Assembly (NCBI GenBank): GCA_011947345.1 | Contig: JAAVTG010000554.1 | Coordinates: 682,001-746,000 of the forward strand | Direction of reading: 5' to 3' | From: Phytophthora quininea | Lineage: Eukaryota; Oomycota; Peronosporomycetes; Peronosporales; Peronosporaceae | DNA length: 64,000 nt | The notes under the pieces: model-generated | Databases searched by the model: none | Seen by the model: the letters and a program-made list of their open reading frames with translations, nothing else | What the model was told of the DNA's origin: nothing | Shown: positions 33,301 through 45,802 of the stretch, in pieces | How positions within the stretch are numbered: the first letter of the stretch is position 1 | How the letters are laid out: every line of letters starts with the position of its first letter | Made by a program: the position numbers and the translations under genes

Positions 33301-36300
33301 AGCGTCTGGCGCCAGTTCTTGTCCACCGAGGCAAAGCGCTTGCCTTCAGCGGGTAACTGCTTGTTAATATCTGGGGACTCAAATATTGGCTGCAGGTACA
33401 ACCAATTTCGCTGCACAGCAAGCCACTCTTCTAATACTTCAGAAATCAGCTGCAGTGTTGTGTTCCACTCAATGATTTCTTCTTCGAAAGGTCCCTTGAA
33501 AGAAGAGAACATCATGGCCTGGGTCATTGTCACGTGTTCATCCAAAACTGCCTGAATCTCATCCACCCCTTTAATCACGGATGTGCCTGTCTCTCGATAA
33601 GCAATAATTTGCAGGTCAATGCTTTCCCACGCCCCTTTCATTGTCCGCAGAGCTTGTTCAACTTGGTATTCCTTACCCGCGGCCTCGGCTACTTTCACGA
33701 TATCATCGATGCGGTCCAGAAGGTTCAGCTGGAAGATGTTGGTTAACGTGAAAGACTCGTCGATTTCCAGAGCAAACCCTAGGCTTTTGCTCAGCTCTTC
33801 CCAATGGCGAACACGCATGCCAGGATTTCGCAACGCCACGATAAGCGGCACATAGGGTTTGAACACTGAGATCTGCTCCTTGACTGTTTCTGCAATCTTG
33901 GTACAAGCCTCGTTTCCATTGTTACTGAAGAACTTGTAGGCTTTTTGAATGCCCGTACTGTATGTGTCCACGAGCTTCTCCACTTGCTCAGCGTCAATGT
34001 CTGTGAAGCTTCCTTGAATCCACATTTTCCTGCTCTGGATCCAGTTATACGACGTAGACCAGAGTTGATAGTACGGCTCGAACGTCTTCTTGGAAGTTGA
34101 AAGTGCGTCGTAAGAGGTCATCTCGTGGCCAAACAGCGTCTCGCGGCTGTTAAACAGAATAGCGTCTTGCTGTGCCTGCTCTAACTTGCGCTGAACAGAC
34201 ATAGCGTGGTGCGCGACATCTTCCACAAACGCCAGGTTGTCGTAACGCGAGAAACTTTCAATTTCATCATGAAGTGCTATCAGAGTTTTTTCAAACCGCT
34301 CCTGCTCAGATTCCATCTGCTTGGCAAACTTGGTTTTGCGCTCTTCCAACGCCCATTTAAAGCGTGTGCTTTGTGCTAGCACCTTACTTGGCCAGCCTTG
34401 TACCTGCCAAGTAAGACGCAAGTGCTCGTCGCTGACGTAGTGGTGGAAATCGTCGATGAGAGTGTTGTCGCGCATCATCTGCGTTATTTCCTCTTGCAAC
34501 GGCGCTAGCAGTGCAGGAAGACCCGTGATGTACTCTTGAAGTGCTGTCAGACTTTCAATATCTTTCGGCGTGGACGATAACGTCTGGTTGATCTCATCGA
34601 ACTTGCTCATGATTCGTGTTGCCACTTGGAAACAATAACTCACTTGTGCTTCAAGCAAACGGCCAAAGCTGTCGCGATGTTTCTTTGCGAGAGTAAACCG
34701 AATGTTCGTTAAATCCACCTGAAAGAGTCCCAGATTCACAACACGAGAGGGAATGGTCGCCATCAGTCTTTCCCCTCGTCTCTGTGGTAACCAAGCAGTC
34801 GTCGTAGTTCATTTAGTTCGACTGGCGGAAGAAGAGGTGGTGCTTCGCCATCATCCCCATCACCTCCCGCGCTTACTTCTGGCTGTACACGAATAATCGA
34901 TTTCAAGTACTCATCCACGTCCAAATTGAGCAGAGGTATGTACTGGTCAAACTGTTCGTAGTACTTTAGGAGTGGAAGAGCTGCACGCTCAACGATATTC
35001 CCAACGTTCTCCTTTAGCGCGGTCACTGATTGAGCTGAATCTTGCAGGCAAGCGATACTCTCTTGGTTTGGCCAAAAGATCCGGTCCATTACAAGTCGTT
35101 CCACAAGCTCAAGCGATTTCAGCCGCTCCAGAGCGACATCAAACTGGCCAGCAAGAGCCTCCTTAAACTCGTCCGGGCTCGTTACATATTCAAATCGATA
35201 TCCTTGTCGCGGCTCGACGGGTTCGAGCGGACATTGTGTTGAGCGATCCTGCACATTGGCAACGGACCATTCTCGAATCTCAGTGACACGTTTATCCACT
35301 TCACTTTGGTTTAGAACATGTTTTTCCTGAGAAATAATGAGGTCGACACGAAATAGTGGTTGATGCATACTGATACCTTCGCTTGGACTTGTCTGAGGCT
35401 GCTCCACAGAGAATGAAGTCAACGCACGCTCGCAAATATCATTTGGCCCTCGAACCTCCACTTCGTAACCTGCCATTTCAGCTACAAACTGGGCGTAACT
35501 ATCAAAGTTTTGCTGGATCAAAAGGCGCAAAGTATCCTCTATCATGTAGTTCACTCGCCGTAAAAATCGCTTGAGCGGAGTCTCCACGTACTTTTGTCGA
35601 TTGGACTCGGCTGGATTATAAAGTGGATGCTGCGCCTGACTAAAATGCAGTTGGATGCGCTTGGCTGCTAGTCGCGTCCAGCAATCTCGCATGAAGCGTA
35701 GTGCTGTGTGGCTCATCTGGGAGTGGAGTGAATGAAACTCCGCCAACGTCATACTCTTCGGCTGCGGTCGTGTTCCGCCACCAAAACCAATTTCGGTGGG
35801 TTGTTGCTCTAGCAAAAGCTTCTGAGCTCCCACATCTACGCAGCTTCGGCGAACGTCTAGTAGTGCATTTACTGCAAACGGTAGGTTCACGAATTTATCA
35901 GTGGCGACGTCCAGGAACCGACGATTGTAGTCGTAAGAAGGAATAGGAATGACACCGCATTGTGGGGGTGCCGGGGATGCCGGAACTTGAGGCAACTTAA
36001 GGTCAGAAAATTCTGCTTTCATGTCGTCCACGTTGGTCTCGAAGATCATCTTGTTCATCGCGTACATATAGTCAGCATTCACTTCTTCCAGAAGTGCCGA
36101 GGTTCCGACGTTGGTGGGCACCGAGGATGAAAGCGTTAGCTGGAGAATATTGCTGATGGCTTGTGAATCAAGCTGGCTATCTGAGCTGATGGGCATGCTC
36201 TCCACATAGAGCGACTGGCGCAACGCCGCCTCCGCTTTCTCTCGTCTCTGAGTAGCTCGCTGTATACGCTGCACAAACGTCTCACAATCGTCTTTTTCGA

Positions 36301-37047
36301 GGCATAGCAGCCCTTTGTGCATTACTGCCGACCCAACACGTTTCCCGGCAGACCATGAGACGATAAATCGTCCCAGGGAAGAGTCATAGGCAGTCACCAT
36401 ACAGCTAGACCAACTCCCAGCAATACCAGTCGTGTCTTCCAGTGGTAGCCCCACCGCTTTCATTGGCAACCGCTTGTCCAGGTCAGCACACTGGTCACCA
36501 GAATCTGGATTTTCGTCTACGTCAAGGAAACACCAAAGTGGGAGGAAATTCCCAGCTATACTCGCGTACGGGTCCGCATCAGACGTTGATCCTGGATACG
36601 ATGAAGCAATGGCTGGATGGCCGAGTCCATCTCGAGGGACTCGGGATTCTAGCCACTCTGCTAGTGCTGCTCCTCCCAAATTACGAGGTGGCACCTGTTT
36701 CGCAAGATCCGCAGCACCTGATCTTGTGTATTTCTTGATCGCTTTCGGTGGCTGTTTGGTAAATCTGTTGGCTCCAGTGCCGCTTGCACCGTTCTGGATC
36801 GGATAATTTAGCGGCTGAACTTGAGGCGGACGCTCTTTGAAGAAGAGAGCTTCCCAGTTGTCCCTAGCAGTGACCCAAACACAGACTGCGTCGAACTTTG
36901 GTCATCTTGCTCGTATTTATCCAGCTCCTTCAGCACGAAGCTCAACGACGCCGAATTTTTTCCTGTCGAGCAACGATGCATCAGTAAATCAAAGCCAGTT
37001 GCAATACCTGTGTGTTAACTTACCTTTTTCGAGCTGCGCTTGCTCAT
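24323..37047 (-). CDS. Axonemal dynein heavy chain (inner-arm type)
   Basis: Motor ATPase that bends flagella, here presumably of zoospores. About 4,200 codons over 12.7 kb, the length of short inner-arm chains. A probable first exon begins MSKRSS at 37047 with a donor GTAAGT near 37023. Linker and tail (36.7-33.2 kb) precede AAA1 with [12 protein letters not shown] (about 32390-32350) and [21 protein letters not shown]2 VGATGGGKS (about 31550), AAA3 VGGTGTGKT (about 30490), AAA4 GVGGSGRQS (about 29440). The coiled-coil stalk and microtubule-binding region follow (about 28760-27860), then AAA5-6 and the C-terminal [14 protein letters not shown] (about 24490-24440). Eleven frame changes (e.g. 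34769, 33200, 32024, 31018, 28412, 28284, 27280, 26608) are each healed by one base in a run or doublet; one at 29732 is not of this type. DNAH7/DNAH3-like by length; the subtype is uncertain. Confidence 0.93.
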
Positions 37048-37211
37048 GCCGGACTCAAACCAATTGCTTGTGAGGAACCTCGCCGGAGATTTTTGTCGAC
37101 TTCACCACCGCCTCTTCACATTTGCCCCGTTTTTCAAGCGACTTTTCATGGTAAGCAAAAACCACGCGATATTCACATTACCACTATGGACGTTGAAAAT
37201 CACACCGATCA

Positions 37212-39933
37212 CTAGGCTGCAGCTTCCTTCTTAGCATCTTCTGGCGTCACCTCTACGGCTTTCTCAGACGATACTACCTCATCGAGCAACTGCTTTAGCT
37301 GATCCACAAGCACTCTCTGTCGAAATTGCTCGGAATGGTGAATCGCCTGCTCAATGTAGGCCTTCACAGCAGTGGGGCCTCCTTTCATTGACCGAAGTCC
37401 ATTCAACACGAATTCCTTCTCCTGAATAACACATTCAAACCACAGGAACACTTCGATCAGTCGTCGTTACGTCTAGCCCACATGAGGAGTCGGCAAGATA
37501 CCAACCTGTTGCGTGGTCGTCCGAGCCTTGATAAGTCGAATGATAGTACTCCAGGATTCCCAGTTTTCGGCCAAAACGCCATAGACCAAGCGAACGAAGC
37601 TGCCGTTTTGTCCATCCTCCACGAGATCGCCATCATGCAGCGGAATGCCCAACATCTGCGCTGTCTCCGCCTTCACAGAGTAGTTGGAACCAACAGAGCT
37701 GTCCGTCATAACCGAGTCGCCACTGTCACTTTGCCCCGGAGACGACACGGTGGACGACGTGCTGGAGACGGGGAGCTTGGCGAGTGCGACGGCGATCCCG
37801 GGGACGATTTAAACGAAGGTGAGCCCCGCACTCTGTGGGATCGCTTCGAATGCTTTTGTCTCGTTTCAGCTGGGAGGATCTCTTGCGCGTACGCTGGCGC
37901 TTTGGAGACTGACCACCTAATGCAGCTGCTTCATCTGCAGCTTCACCCTGATACACGTTGCTCGCTTGCTTGGATGAACTCTTCTTGTACGGGTTTCCCA
38001 AATTGAAGCACACCTGACGACGTCGTAAACCAGTTGGGGTATCCTCGTCCGGTTCAGCCTCAGCAAGTGGATTTCGAAGCGCCTCCTTCTTGACCAACCG
38101 CGACTCGTAGTCACTCATGACGTCGATCGGTTGCTGGTGCTTTTCATCTTCCTCTACGGCACGCCAACTTGGCGCTAACTTCAAAGGTACCGCGTTGTCG
38201 TTTTGAGCTGTCACACGAGGGAGGGCTACCTGGAAGGAATGCTTTGATGACTTTTCAAAGAACAAAGACTTGCTCTTTTGATACGAAGCGCGTAGATCCT
38301 GGAGCGACATGCTTGCGATTGCATCCAAAGCTGTATCCGACTGAGAGCCTCCGACTGAATCTCTGTTTGAAACAGGAGATGCTGACGGAGAAGAATCGGG
38401 AACTCCACTGCCATTTCGCGAGGATCCTGACCCCGAGTTGCTGTTATCGGCGCGACTACCTCGAGAGAACAGCTTGTTATTGTTGTCACTTTCAGCAATC
38501 GCTTGCTCTCGTAGGCGGTTCAGATAGTTCGATATCTGGTAGCTTCGTCCAGAATCTTGGACTTCTGGAACCATGTCGTGCAAATTATACTTGCGCAGAG
38601 CCTTTTCAGGGGCGCATAGTAATAGATAGGGCAGCTACTCAGATACGACGTAAAGGCCTCACGCCACGATGACGGCATTGCCTTCGCTTGGAACATCCAT
38701 GTCCCGGTAACCGAATTGATGTTCTGCCCACTGGCCTGGTATACGCGCGCTACTTCCACGAGCAGTGAAAAAGCTTGGGGAAGTTATAGGGCAGCAGTAC
38801 CAGCATTGCGTTGGGCGTAGCGACACCAGACGCAGATGTTGGGGCGCGCAGCATTCCGATCGGGTCTCCCAAACGCCCGTCACCTTTGCTGCCTTGAACG
38901 TACACCAACCAGCGCTGGCCACGACTCGGTGTCGGATTAATCGGAGTTTCCAGCACATAATTGTCCGCCGGGAACTTGAGTGTATCAATCAGCATATGGC
39001 TCGTTGCCGCCTCGATTGCATTCTCAGCAGTGCGTGTAAACACCAACGTCGGATGAGCTTCTCTCGTCGGCAGAGCCGCTGTGTTCCTATCCAGCCAGAA
39101 CGCCTCCGCCACGGGCCAACAATACTCCTTCCCGGTCGGGATCGGCGCAATGATATTCCTCGTAACCGGGATCTCTGCCTCTCCATCTTGAGGGTTACAT
39201 TTAAACTTAACGACCGCTCCGGCCTTGAGCTTCATGATGATCTGGTCGATGCTCTGCTCCACCGCAGGCTTGGACGTCGGCATATAGAGCATGCCCCCGT
39301 GGCTTCACTGAGTGCCATCAGGTCCGTCGGCACACTGGGCTGCGCCTTGTTGCCGTTCATCGTGGCCGAGAGCTTCAACGCCACCGTAAACAGCCTTTGG
39401 TCCCATCTGTAGGGCTCGAAGGTGAGGTCTGCGCCCACAGCGCTGGACGGTGCGATGGTGAGCGCGTCCTGGATGAGTCCGTCGGCGCTGCTGAGCGTCG
39501 TGGCGTCCGTGAGCAGCACACAGACCGACACGTTAGTGTTCCAGGGTGCGCGGCCCAGCGCATAGCTGTCCCAGTTGAACTGCAGGCGGATCTGGTTCAT
39601 GAGCTCGAAGGCCTGGCGCAGCGCGGCGCCCACGTCGCTCAGGTCGGTGGCGCGCAGGTTCTTGAGCTCTCGCAGGAAGGCCTCCTTGTTGGTGGACTGG
39701 TCCCAGCCCACGCGCACGCGGCCCGTGTACGGCGCGTCGCTGTTCTTGCCGCGCGGGCGGCCGTCGCGGCCGCACGAAAGCAGCATAAAGTGGTGCTGGT
39801 AGCGGCGACTCGGGTCGCGCACGCGCTTGACGAAGCGCTCCACCGCCGACTTGGCGTAGTCCAGCAGCGTCATGCCCGAGCTCGTGCTCTGGTTCATGGA
39901 CGCGCTCGTGTCCAGCACGAACGTCACCAGCAT
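37212..39933 (-). CDS. INTS6: Integrator complex subunit 6-like protein (VWA domain)
   Basis: Nuclear subunit of the Integrator complex, which terminates and processes RNA polymerase II transcripts. ATG at 39933 opens an N-terminal VWA domain with a MIDAS motif, VLDTSASMN (residues 5-13), and FEPYRWDQRLFTVALKL, characteristic of INTS6. GMLYMPTSKPAVEQSIDQII continues it in the next frame. The mid-region has LLPYNFPKLF, PSSWREAFTSYLSS and YYYAPLKR. A long Ser-rich linker (38470-37700) leads to a C-terminal helical domain (VKAYIEQAIHHSEQFRQRVLVDQLKQLLDEV), the INTS6 C-terminal signature. Losses in CCCCC (39294-39298), AAAAA (38768-38772) and TTTT (38603-38606) split the frame. Junctions near 37730 and 37460 are unresolved; the latter may be a short intron (donor CAG/GTTGGT). 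It lies 137 bp after GINS3. Confidence 0.88.
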
Positions 39934-40069
39934 CTTGGCCTTGACCTCGGGGTGGCGAAACAGAGAGTGTGCCCAATAGAAGCCCGTTTAACTTGGTGTT
40001 TGTATAGAATGACTTTATTGTACCAAATGTAGCCATCTACATTTTGCTGCTGCACAACAACAGCTCCAT

Positions 40070-40657
40070 CTAGACCCTGAACTTGCGCTTCTTGAGCGAG
40101 CGCTCCACCACGGCGGCGGTGGTGATGGTCTCTGCATTTCTGCCCTTCCACTGCACAAAGTCCCTGGCGTCTCTTGCCCCCGCGTCGAACAGTTTCTTCT
40201 CGTCCTGTGTGAGCTTCCTCGTGAACTCGGTCGTGTCCTCGTCCAGCGAGCTCATGGCGTTGTTCAGGATCTCGCGGTAGCGCTCGCCGCTCAGACAGAG
40301 CCGCATGATCTCGTCAATCTCGTGCTGGTCTTCGGGGTCCACGTAGGGCACCAACTGCCGCCCCACCTCGTACACGGAGGCCGAGAACTCGCGCAGGTTG
40401 ACGGCGCTCGGGCCGGCCTTGAGCATGCGGCGGAAGCGTTTGGTCAGAAAGTGCGGCGGCTCCACCTTGACGTCCCCGCGCTTGGCCATGGGCGCCGCCA
40501 GCCACAGCGGCAGCTCCACCACGGCGCCCTCCTGCAGGTCTGCGCTGCGGCAGCTGGGGTCCAGGTAGCCGCAGTCCAGTGCGTCTAGCTCAAACTTGCA
40601 CTTGATGCGCTCGTCGCCCGCCAGGATCTCGTCGATGTCCAAGTAGCCGCCGCTCAT
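40070..40657 (-). CDS. GINS3: GINS complex subunit PSF3
   Basis: Subunit of the GINS tetramer, part of the CMG replicative helicase, acting in the nucleus at replication forks. An intact single exon of 195 codons, a normal PSF3 length. GYLDIDEILAGDERIKCKF at the start is the B-domain type of N-terminus, and the mid-region VVELPLWLAAPMAKRG is the strongest PSF3 signature (usual form ELPLWLA). The C-terminus VERSLKKRKFRV matches the family's basic ending (YKKRKF). The promoter is shared with the divergent beta-hydroxylase gene and holds a TGGCGCCA site at 40686-40693. Confidence 0.92.
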   Translation of the reverse strand: MSGGYLDIDEILAGDERIKCKFELDALDCGYLDPSCRSADLQEGAVVELPLWLAAPMAKRGDVKVEPPHFLTKRFRRMLKAGPSAVNLREFSASVYEVGRQLVPYVDPEDQHEIDEIMRLCLSGERYREILNNAMSSLDEDTTEFTRKLTQDEKKLFDAGARDARDFVQWKGRNAETITTAAVVERSLKKRKFRV

Positions 40658-40786
40658 GTTGTTGCCTGTGGGACCGATTCAAAAATGGCGCCAACTCAAG
40701 ACTCCTATTTAATGTATCACTCGTAAATCGGGGTGTAAGTCAGGATATCTTCGAGCTAAATCGGAGTATCTTCCACTGTTGAAGAG
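40658..40786. promoter_or_regulatory. Bidirectional promoter with E2F-like site
   Basis: 129 bp separate the two divergent start codons. TGGCGCCAA at 40686-40694 is close to the palindromic E2F/DP core TTTSGCGCCAAA and lies 29 bp upstream of the GINS3 ATG. E2F control of replication genes is well known in animals and plants; its use here is an inference. Confidence 0.4.
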
Positions 40787-41809
40787 ATGGCGGATCGCGA
40801 AGGCGAGGTGGAGGCGAAGCTGCAGCAGCTCGTGCGCTCGTGGGGCGTTTCGAAGTTCAGCGAGGGCATGGCACTGCAGTGGATGACGAGGTTCCTGGGT
40901 GCAGCTCCGGAACGGGCGAGCGAGGACGCATTCTGCCGCCTGCGCCAGTGGATCCTGCTGCAGCTGAACGGCCGCCGCATCCCTCAAGACTGTTCGTCCT
41001 GGCAGGTGGGCTGTCCGGAGATCATCCCAAAACTGCGAGCAAAGCCTGTGTGGGACTGCAGTGAGTTCCCGTGGGTGAAGACGCTGGAGAAGAACTTTCC
41101 AGTGATCAAGGAGGAGCTGCTAGCACTCAAAGGCACCAACTCCGGGTTTCAACCGTACAGAGCTCCGTCGTGGGCGAGCGATCTCAACGTGAGTTAGTGC
41201 AGCAGCATTTTTATGAGGAGACGATGTTTGATAAGTGTTGAGGGTGTTTAGGCAAAGGACGGAGTAGGAAGCGTCGGCCATGACGCGGGGGATTGGAATG
41301 TGCTGTACCTGTTCCTCCACAATATGGACTTCAAAGCCAACAGAGCGTTGTGTCCGAAGACTGCAGCCATCGTTGATGCTATCGATGGCCACTACGACCA
41401 CACGTTCTTCTCAGCACTAGCACCGCAGACCCACATCAAAAAGCACCACGGTCCCACCAACAAGAAACTTCGCTGTCATTTACCGCTGGTGGTTCCCGAG
41501 GGGAAATGCCGGCTTCGAGCGGGTGATGAAGTGGTGTATGCACAGGAGGGCAAGTGTTTCGTCTTTGATGACTCATTCGAGCATGAGGCTTGGAACGACG
41601 ACGACTCGCGAAGCCGAATTGTGCTGATTATCGACGTGTGGCACCCGGACCTAAGTCCTCAAGAGGAAAAATTCCTCAGCTTTTTGCGAAATGCCCAGCT
41701 GCGGATGGACAAGAAGTTGTGTGAACACTCGAACGACGACAACTTCTATTCTATCATCAAAGAGACGGGTGAGGCCAACATGAGCACCCATGCAGCTGTG
41801 TGGAGCTAA
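40787..41809 (+). CDS. Aspartyl/asparaginyl beta-hydroxylase family protein
   Basis: Fe(II)/2-oxoglutarate-dependent hydroxylase. Two exons: 40787-41188 and 41252-41809, with a 63-bp intron (GTGAGT...TTTAG) in phase 0, giving 319 residues. In exon 2 the family's two metal-binding histidines are in LRCHLPLVVPEG and SFEHEAWND, followed by SRSRIVLIIDVWHPDL, whose Arg binds 2-oxoglutarate. The N-terminal exon (WMTRFLGAAPERASEDAFCRL) has no recognised domain, and there is no signal peptide or membrane segment, unlike animal ASPH in the ER. A cytosolic enzyme is therefore more likely. The substrate is unknown. No frame breaks. Confidence 0.88.
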
Positions 41810-41864
41810 ATATCTCTGCAGCCGGTTGTTTTTTGTACACTCGATTTTCCAACAGGCGATAGTG

Positions 41865-44800
41865 TTAGTCGGACTCAGTTTCGTCGTCATCAATAGCTAT
41901 TGCCACGGCCATCTCGATTCTTCCGTTCACCTTTTCCTGAGTGCGCACTTCTTTTGGCGATGACGCCTTCATCTCTTCGTCAGAGTCCGATACAGACTCG
42001 ATTCGTCGTCGTTTGGCCCAGCGTCTCTGAGCATTTTCCAATTCTTCTCCCTCGTCAGAAGAGCTTTCGATCACAATGACATTCGACTGCTCAGGTTCTG
42101 GTGTGCGCGATGAAGACGACTCAGAAGTGTGCGGGGTATCAATCTCAAATGTGACTGCCCTCCTCGCTCGTGGGTGATTCGTAGGTTGAGCTGGTAGTTG
42201 ATTGTTCGCTGTGACTGAGTGGTTCGCTCTATTAGGTTCCGGTGCTTCGTTTGATGCGGGTATCACTTGCTCTGGCGAGATTGGCGCATGATCTGTGGGG
42301 AGGGTAGCTGCAGTTGAAGTCGTAACGCCACGAGTGCCTTGATTCGGCATGACGTGGATCGACTGGCGGATCACCTCCTGACGCTCATCCACGACAAAAG
42401 AGCGGACTTGGCCTGGCTCGGCGACAATATTCTCTTCCAGCAGCCGCAAACTGTTCAAAACGTAGGTAAGTTTGCGCTGCAGTACAGTGCTCTTGTTGCC
42501 TTTTGCTGTCTTCCGGGTGTCCCCTGTAGTCGACCGATGTCGCTTGCGCTTCTTGTTCGACGCAGTAAACATCTTTCCGCTGCCAGTATTCGGCTTTTTC
42601 GGCGAGCGTCCAGGAGAACCGTTTTCTTGTGTTGGTGCTCGGGAAGGAGTAGGAGGAGGCTCATCCTTCACCCTTCTGAAGCCTGCTCGGCTTCGTGTGG
42701 TCTCAGCATTTGGCTTTCAACGCTGCCTCTCATCCACAGTTGCTCCACCACCACTGCTTGCGTGGCGCCCATACGATGGGCTCGGCTAATAACTTGCTGC
42801 TCCAGCGACTTATCCCAGATCTCGTCCATCAAGAAGATGTGCGTAACGAAGGAAAGATCCAACCCGTGGGAACCGACCTCTGTTAGAAGGAGCACATTCA
42901 CGCTAGGGTCTTTGCGAAAGCGCATCAGTTGTTTCATGCGAATGTCGGGACTAAGGCCAGCAATGAAGTCAGCAGTAGGAACACCCTGCTGCGCGAATGC
43001 AACCTTCGTGTGCCAAATGTGCTCCTTGAACTGTGAAAAGATGATGGCCTTCAGGTAGCGCGGCTGGCGCCACGAGGAACGACTGGCTGGGCGCAAGTTT
43101 CCGACTGCAAATTCTTCCTTCAGCTCTTTGATCCGCGTAGCAGCGTAAAAGCCTTGCTTGCGTCGATGAAATGGATATCACGAGTTAAATCCAAGGCACG
43201 CCGCGGTTGCCTTGGCGCATTCGGGGCATCCTCCACTGGTACTTGCCTATTCCTTCCACGACCTTCACCTCCTCGGCCTCCTCGACCTCCACGAGCACCG
43301 CGTTCTCCTCTCAGCAGCCGCTCACCTTGATTTACAAGTTGCTGGATTTGATTCACTCGTCCTCCGTGTCGACCATTTTGATTGAGATTCGGGTCGTCGG
43401 TTTCTAACGCCACATCCTCCACCATTTCAAACTCGAAACCAGGCTGAAGCTTGATGAAAGCTTCGCGATCAAATTCAGCATTGCACCGAAAACAACTCGG
43501 ACCAACTCGACGCACACGATCTTCCACGCAATCCGCGCAACACAAATGGCCGCATGGAATAATCATCAGTAGCTGTAGCTCTCGGTTGCAGCTCTCACAC
43601 TTTGTCATCGTTCCTTGATTTTCACTCTCCGCAGGTAATCTATCACTGATGCCATATTATCTCCATCCACACTCAGCTCAGTCAGCATATTGATTGTCTC
43701 CAAACGAGATTTCTCAGTTAGCGAAACCTTTACAGCAGCTCCACCACAGCAGGCAGATCGAAGATTGGAGACGACACGCAGGGCATCTTTCCGATTGGTA
43801 GGGTTCAATAAACTATCCGGATGGAGGTCGCCTGGAGTGTCAGGGTCCATATTCGTAATGACTAAATTCGCACGTACGGCTGCAGCAACGCCGTTGTATT
43901 GCGCGTACTCGCTCGGAGTGGGGTCAACAAACACTGTGCGCCGAACGGGCTCTGGCAGGATCTCGCGAATCGAGTCTTTGGTGTGTCGCATCATAATTCG
44001 ACTGAGAAGATGTTGCAAGCGATAGAATCCGACAATTTCGTTCCGCTCAAATGGCCGGGCGATCGCCTTCACCCAAGCCTGTCCATCCGGGTTGCCGTAA
44101 GGAAGATTGCGCAGGAATACTAACAGCCCATGCATATATCGGAGATCTGCCGACTGAAGAGTGTTTGGCGTTGGTGTTCCAGTCATCACCCACCGTCTCT
44201 CGGCGCATATCAACCGAGCTAACTGCATCAAGTCCGATGGGGTCTGGCCACCAGCTTGTGGCCTTCGTCGACAATAACTCGCACCCAATGTACCGTTAAA
44301 AGAGGAGATATTTCCCCACGAAGAGTTCCATCAGCATACCGTTCGGGGCCTTCAAACCCATACCGCTCGGGCATGCGCTCCTCCAAAGCCGACGTCGGTC
44401 GGTGCATTCTCCATTCCCGAGCCAGCCGAGTGAAAGACGTGACGACGATATCGTACTCCGATAGATCCATATTACAAGGCAATTGGTGGTCGATGCCGGG
44501 GTCGATGAAAACACGCAGGGCCCCAGGATTGACATGAGCTTCGATCTGATACTTCCAGTGTTCCACTAGAGGATCCGGCACTACAACCAAAGAGGCCCCA
44601 GAGCTCACCAGATCCTCGACTTGAACTGATCGACCTCTGCTCTTTGACGAGCGCAATCCCGGCCTAACATGGGTGTCTCCAGGCCCATGTGTCTCCACCA
44701 GCGAGTTGTCAGTCGTTTGCCCTTTCGTTCGCAGGATGAGGGCTAGCATGGTGATGGTTTTGCCCAGGCCAGGCTCATGGCAAAACATTCCGCCACACGC

Positions 44801-45802
44801 ATCGCGTGCGGCAACGTGCGCATGTGAAATTACTTTACGCTCAATCAGATCAAGAGCTGTCGGTGGGTCGGTTTTGACTTGGCATGACAAAATGAATGGG
44901 TGTGGCTGCGGCGTGCAAGTCAACGACGGGGTCTCGCGGCGTAGCATCCACTTCAGCCCTCGTTTCTGATGCTCATACAGCACAAGGTTGAGTCCGGGGA
45001 CGACCTCGTATGCCATGTGCTGGAACATTGAGCACACGCCACTCAGCGAGGCGAGTTCCCGAGCGTTCACCATGCATACAATGTTCTGCAGCACGTTGGT
45101 CGGGAAGTCGGTCAGCAGAACCCGTTTGTTGGGCCGCGTCATTCGCGTCACGTACGTATCATCGTCTCGCACTTCCATCTGATCCACCTCCATTTGGCTC
45201 GTGAGGCTGTGGAACACGTCTGGGAGATTCAGCTTCTTCTTCGGTCCGCTCTGCAGCCTTGTTGTGTCTAAAGAGTGCAATCTGCATCCGACGACATGGC
45301 AGGAGCTGTTCCGGGCCTCGTCTAGAGCTGCAATCACGGCTTCTTTCCTCGCCTGCTCGTTCCTGGGTACGATAGATAGCGCTGTAGCCTGCAGATGACT
45401 CAGCACAAAGTCGAATTCCTTGAGTGTCGTGGCGTGCTTGGCGAGCTCGTGCACTCGCACGCGCAGGTGAAGCGTCGCAACTCGGGGCTGACCCACAGCT
45501 CTGGCTGCCACGACGTACGTGGCGTCCACGCGCAGGATCTGTCGCTCGGTCAGCTCCACTACTGCCTGCAAGAAGCGCTGAAAGGCGCAGCGGCAGCCGC
45601 TGGTCGCGTTGACGCAGGTTACGTCTTGAATTATGTTGGGGTTGACGAACTTGAGTTGGAGGCCATCTCGGGAGCGATTGAAAGAGACCGGGGTGGATGT
45701 AGCGCCGCCTGGGGCGTCCTGGCAGACCTCTGTGTATACGGGTGCTAGTAGCTCGATCGTGCGGCTGGCGTCGGCAGCAGGAGCCACCGCCGCCGAAGCC
45801 AT
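41865..45802 (-). CDS. F-box/SNF2/RING helicase, copy 2
   Basis: Full-length member of the family. ATG at 45802 (MASAAVAPAADA). The N-terminal domain (residues about 10-190) closes in SSCHVVGCRLH, followed by an F-box (VLLTDFPTNVLQNIVCMVNAREL, about 45130-45050), Walker A EPGLGKT (about 44785-44765), VDEGHKL (about 44270), RING C-x2-C...CGHLCCADC...C-x2-C (about 43600-43480), and helicase C-half KAIIFSQF to SRAHRMG (about 43050-42770). The tail holds a SIM-like VIVIESSSDEGEE and ends DDDETESD. F-box plus SNF2 plus RING occurs in plant At3g54460-type proteins; RING plus SIM plus SNF2 recalls yeast Uls1. Frame changes at 44251, 43613 and 43147 are each healed by one base; one near 42670 is unresolved. 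Nuclear ubiquitin-linked chromatin remodelling is inferred. Confidence 0.88.

Noticed and set aside
24323..36700. Many plus-strand open frames across the dynein gene
   Set aside because: They are antisense shadows of a conserved coding sequence with no family signal of their own.
37016..37023. A 16-bp intron GTAAGT...CACACAG at the dynein start
   Set aside because: Too short to splice; a ~60-bp intron ending near 36966 fits better.
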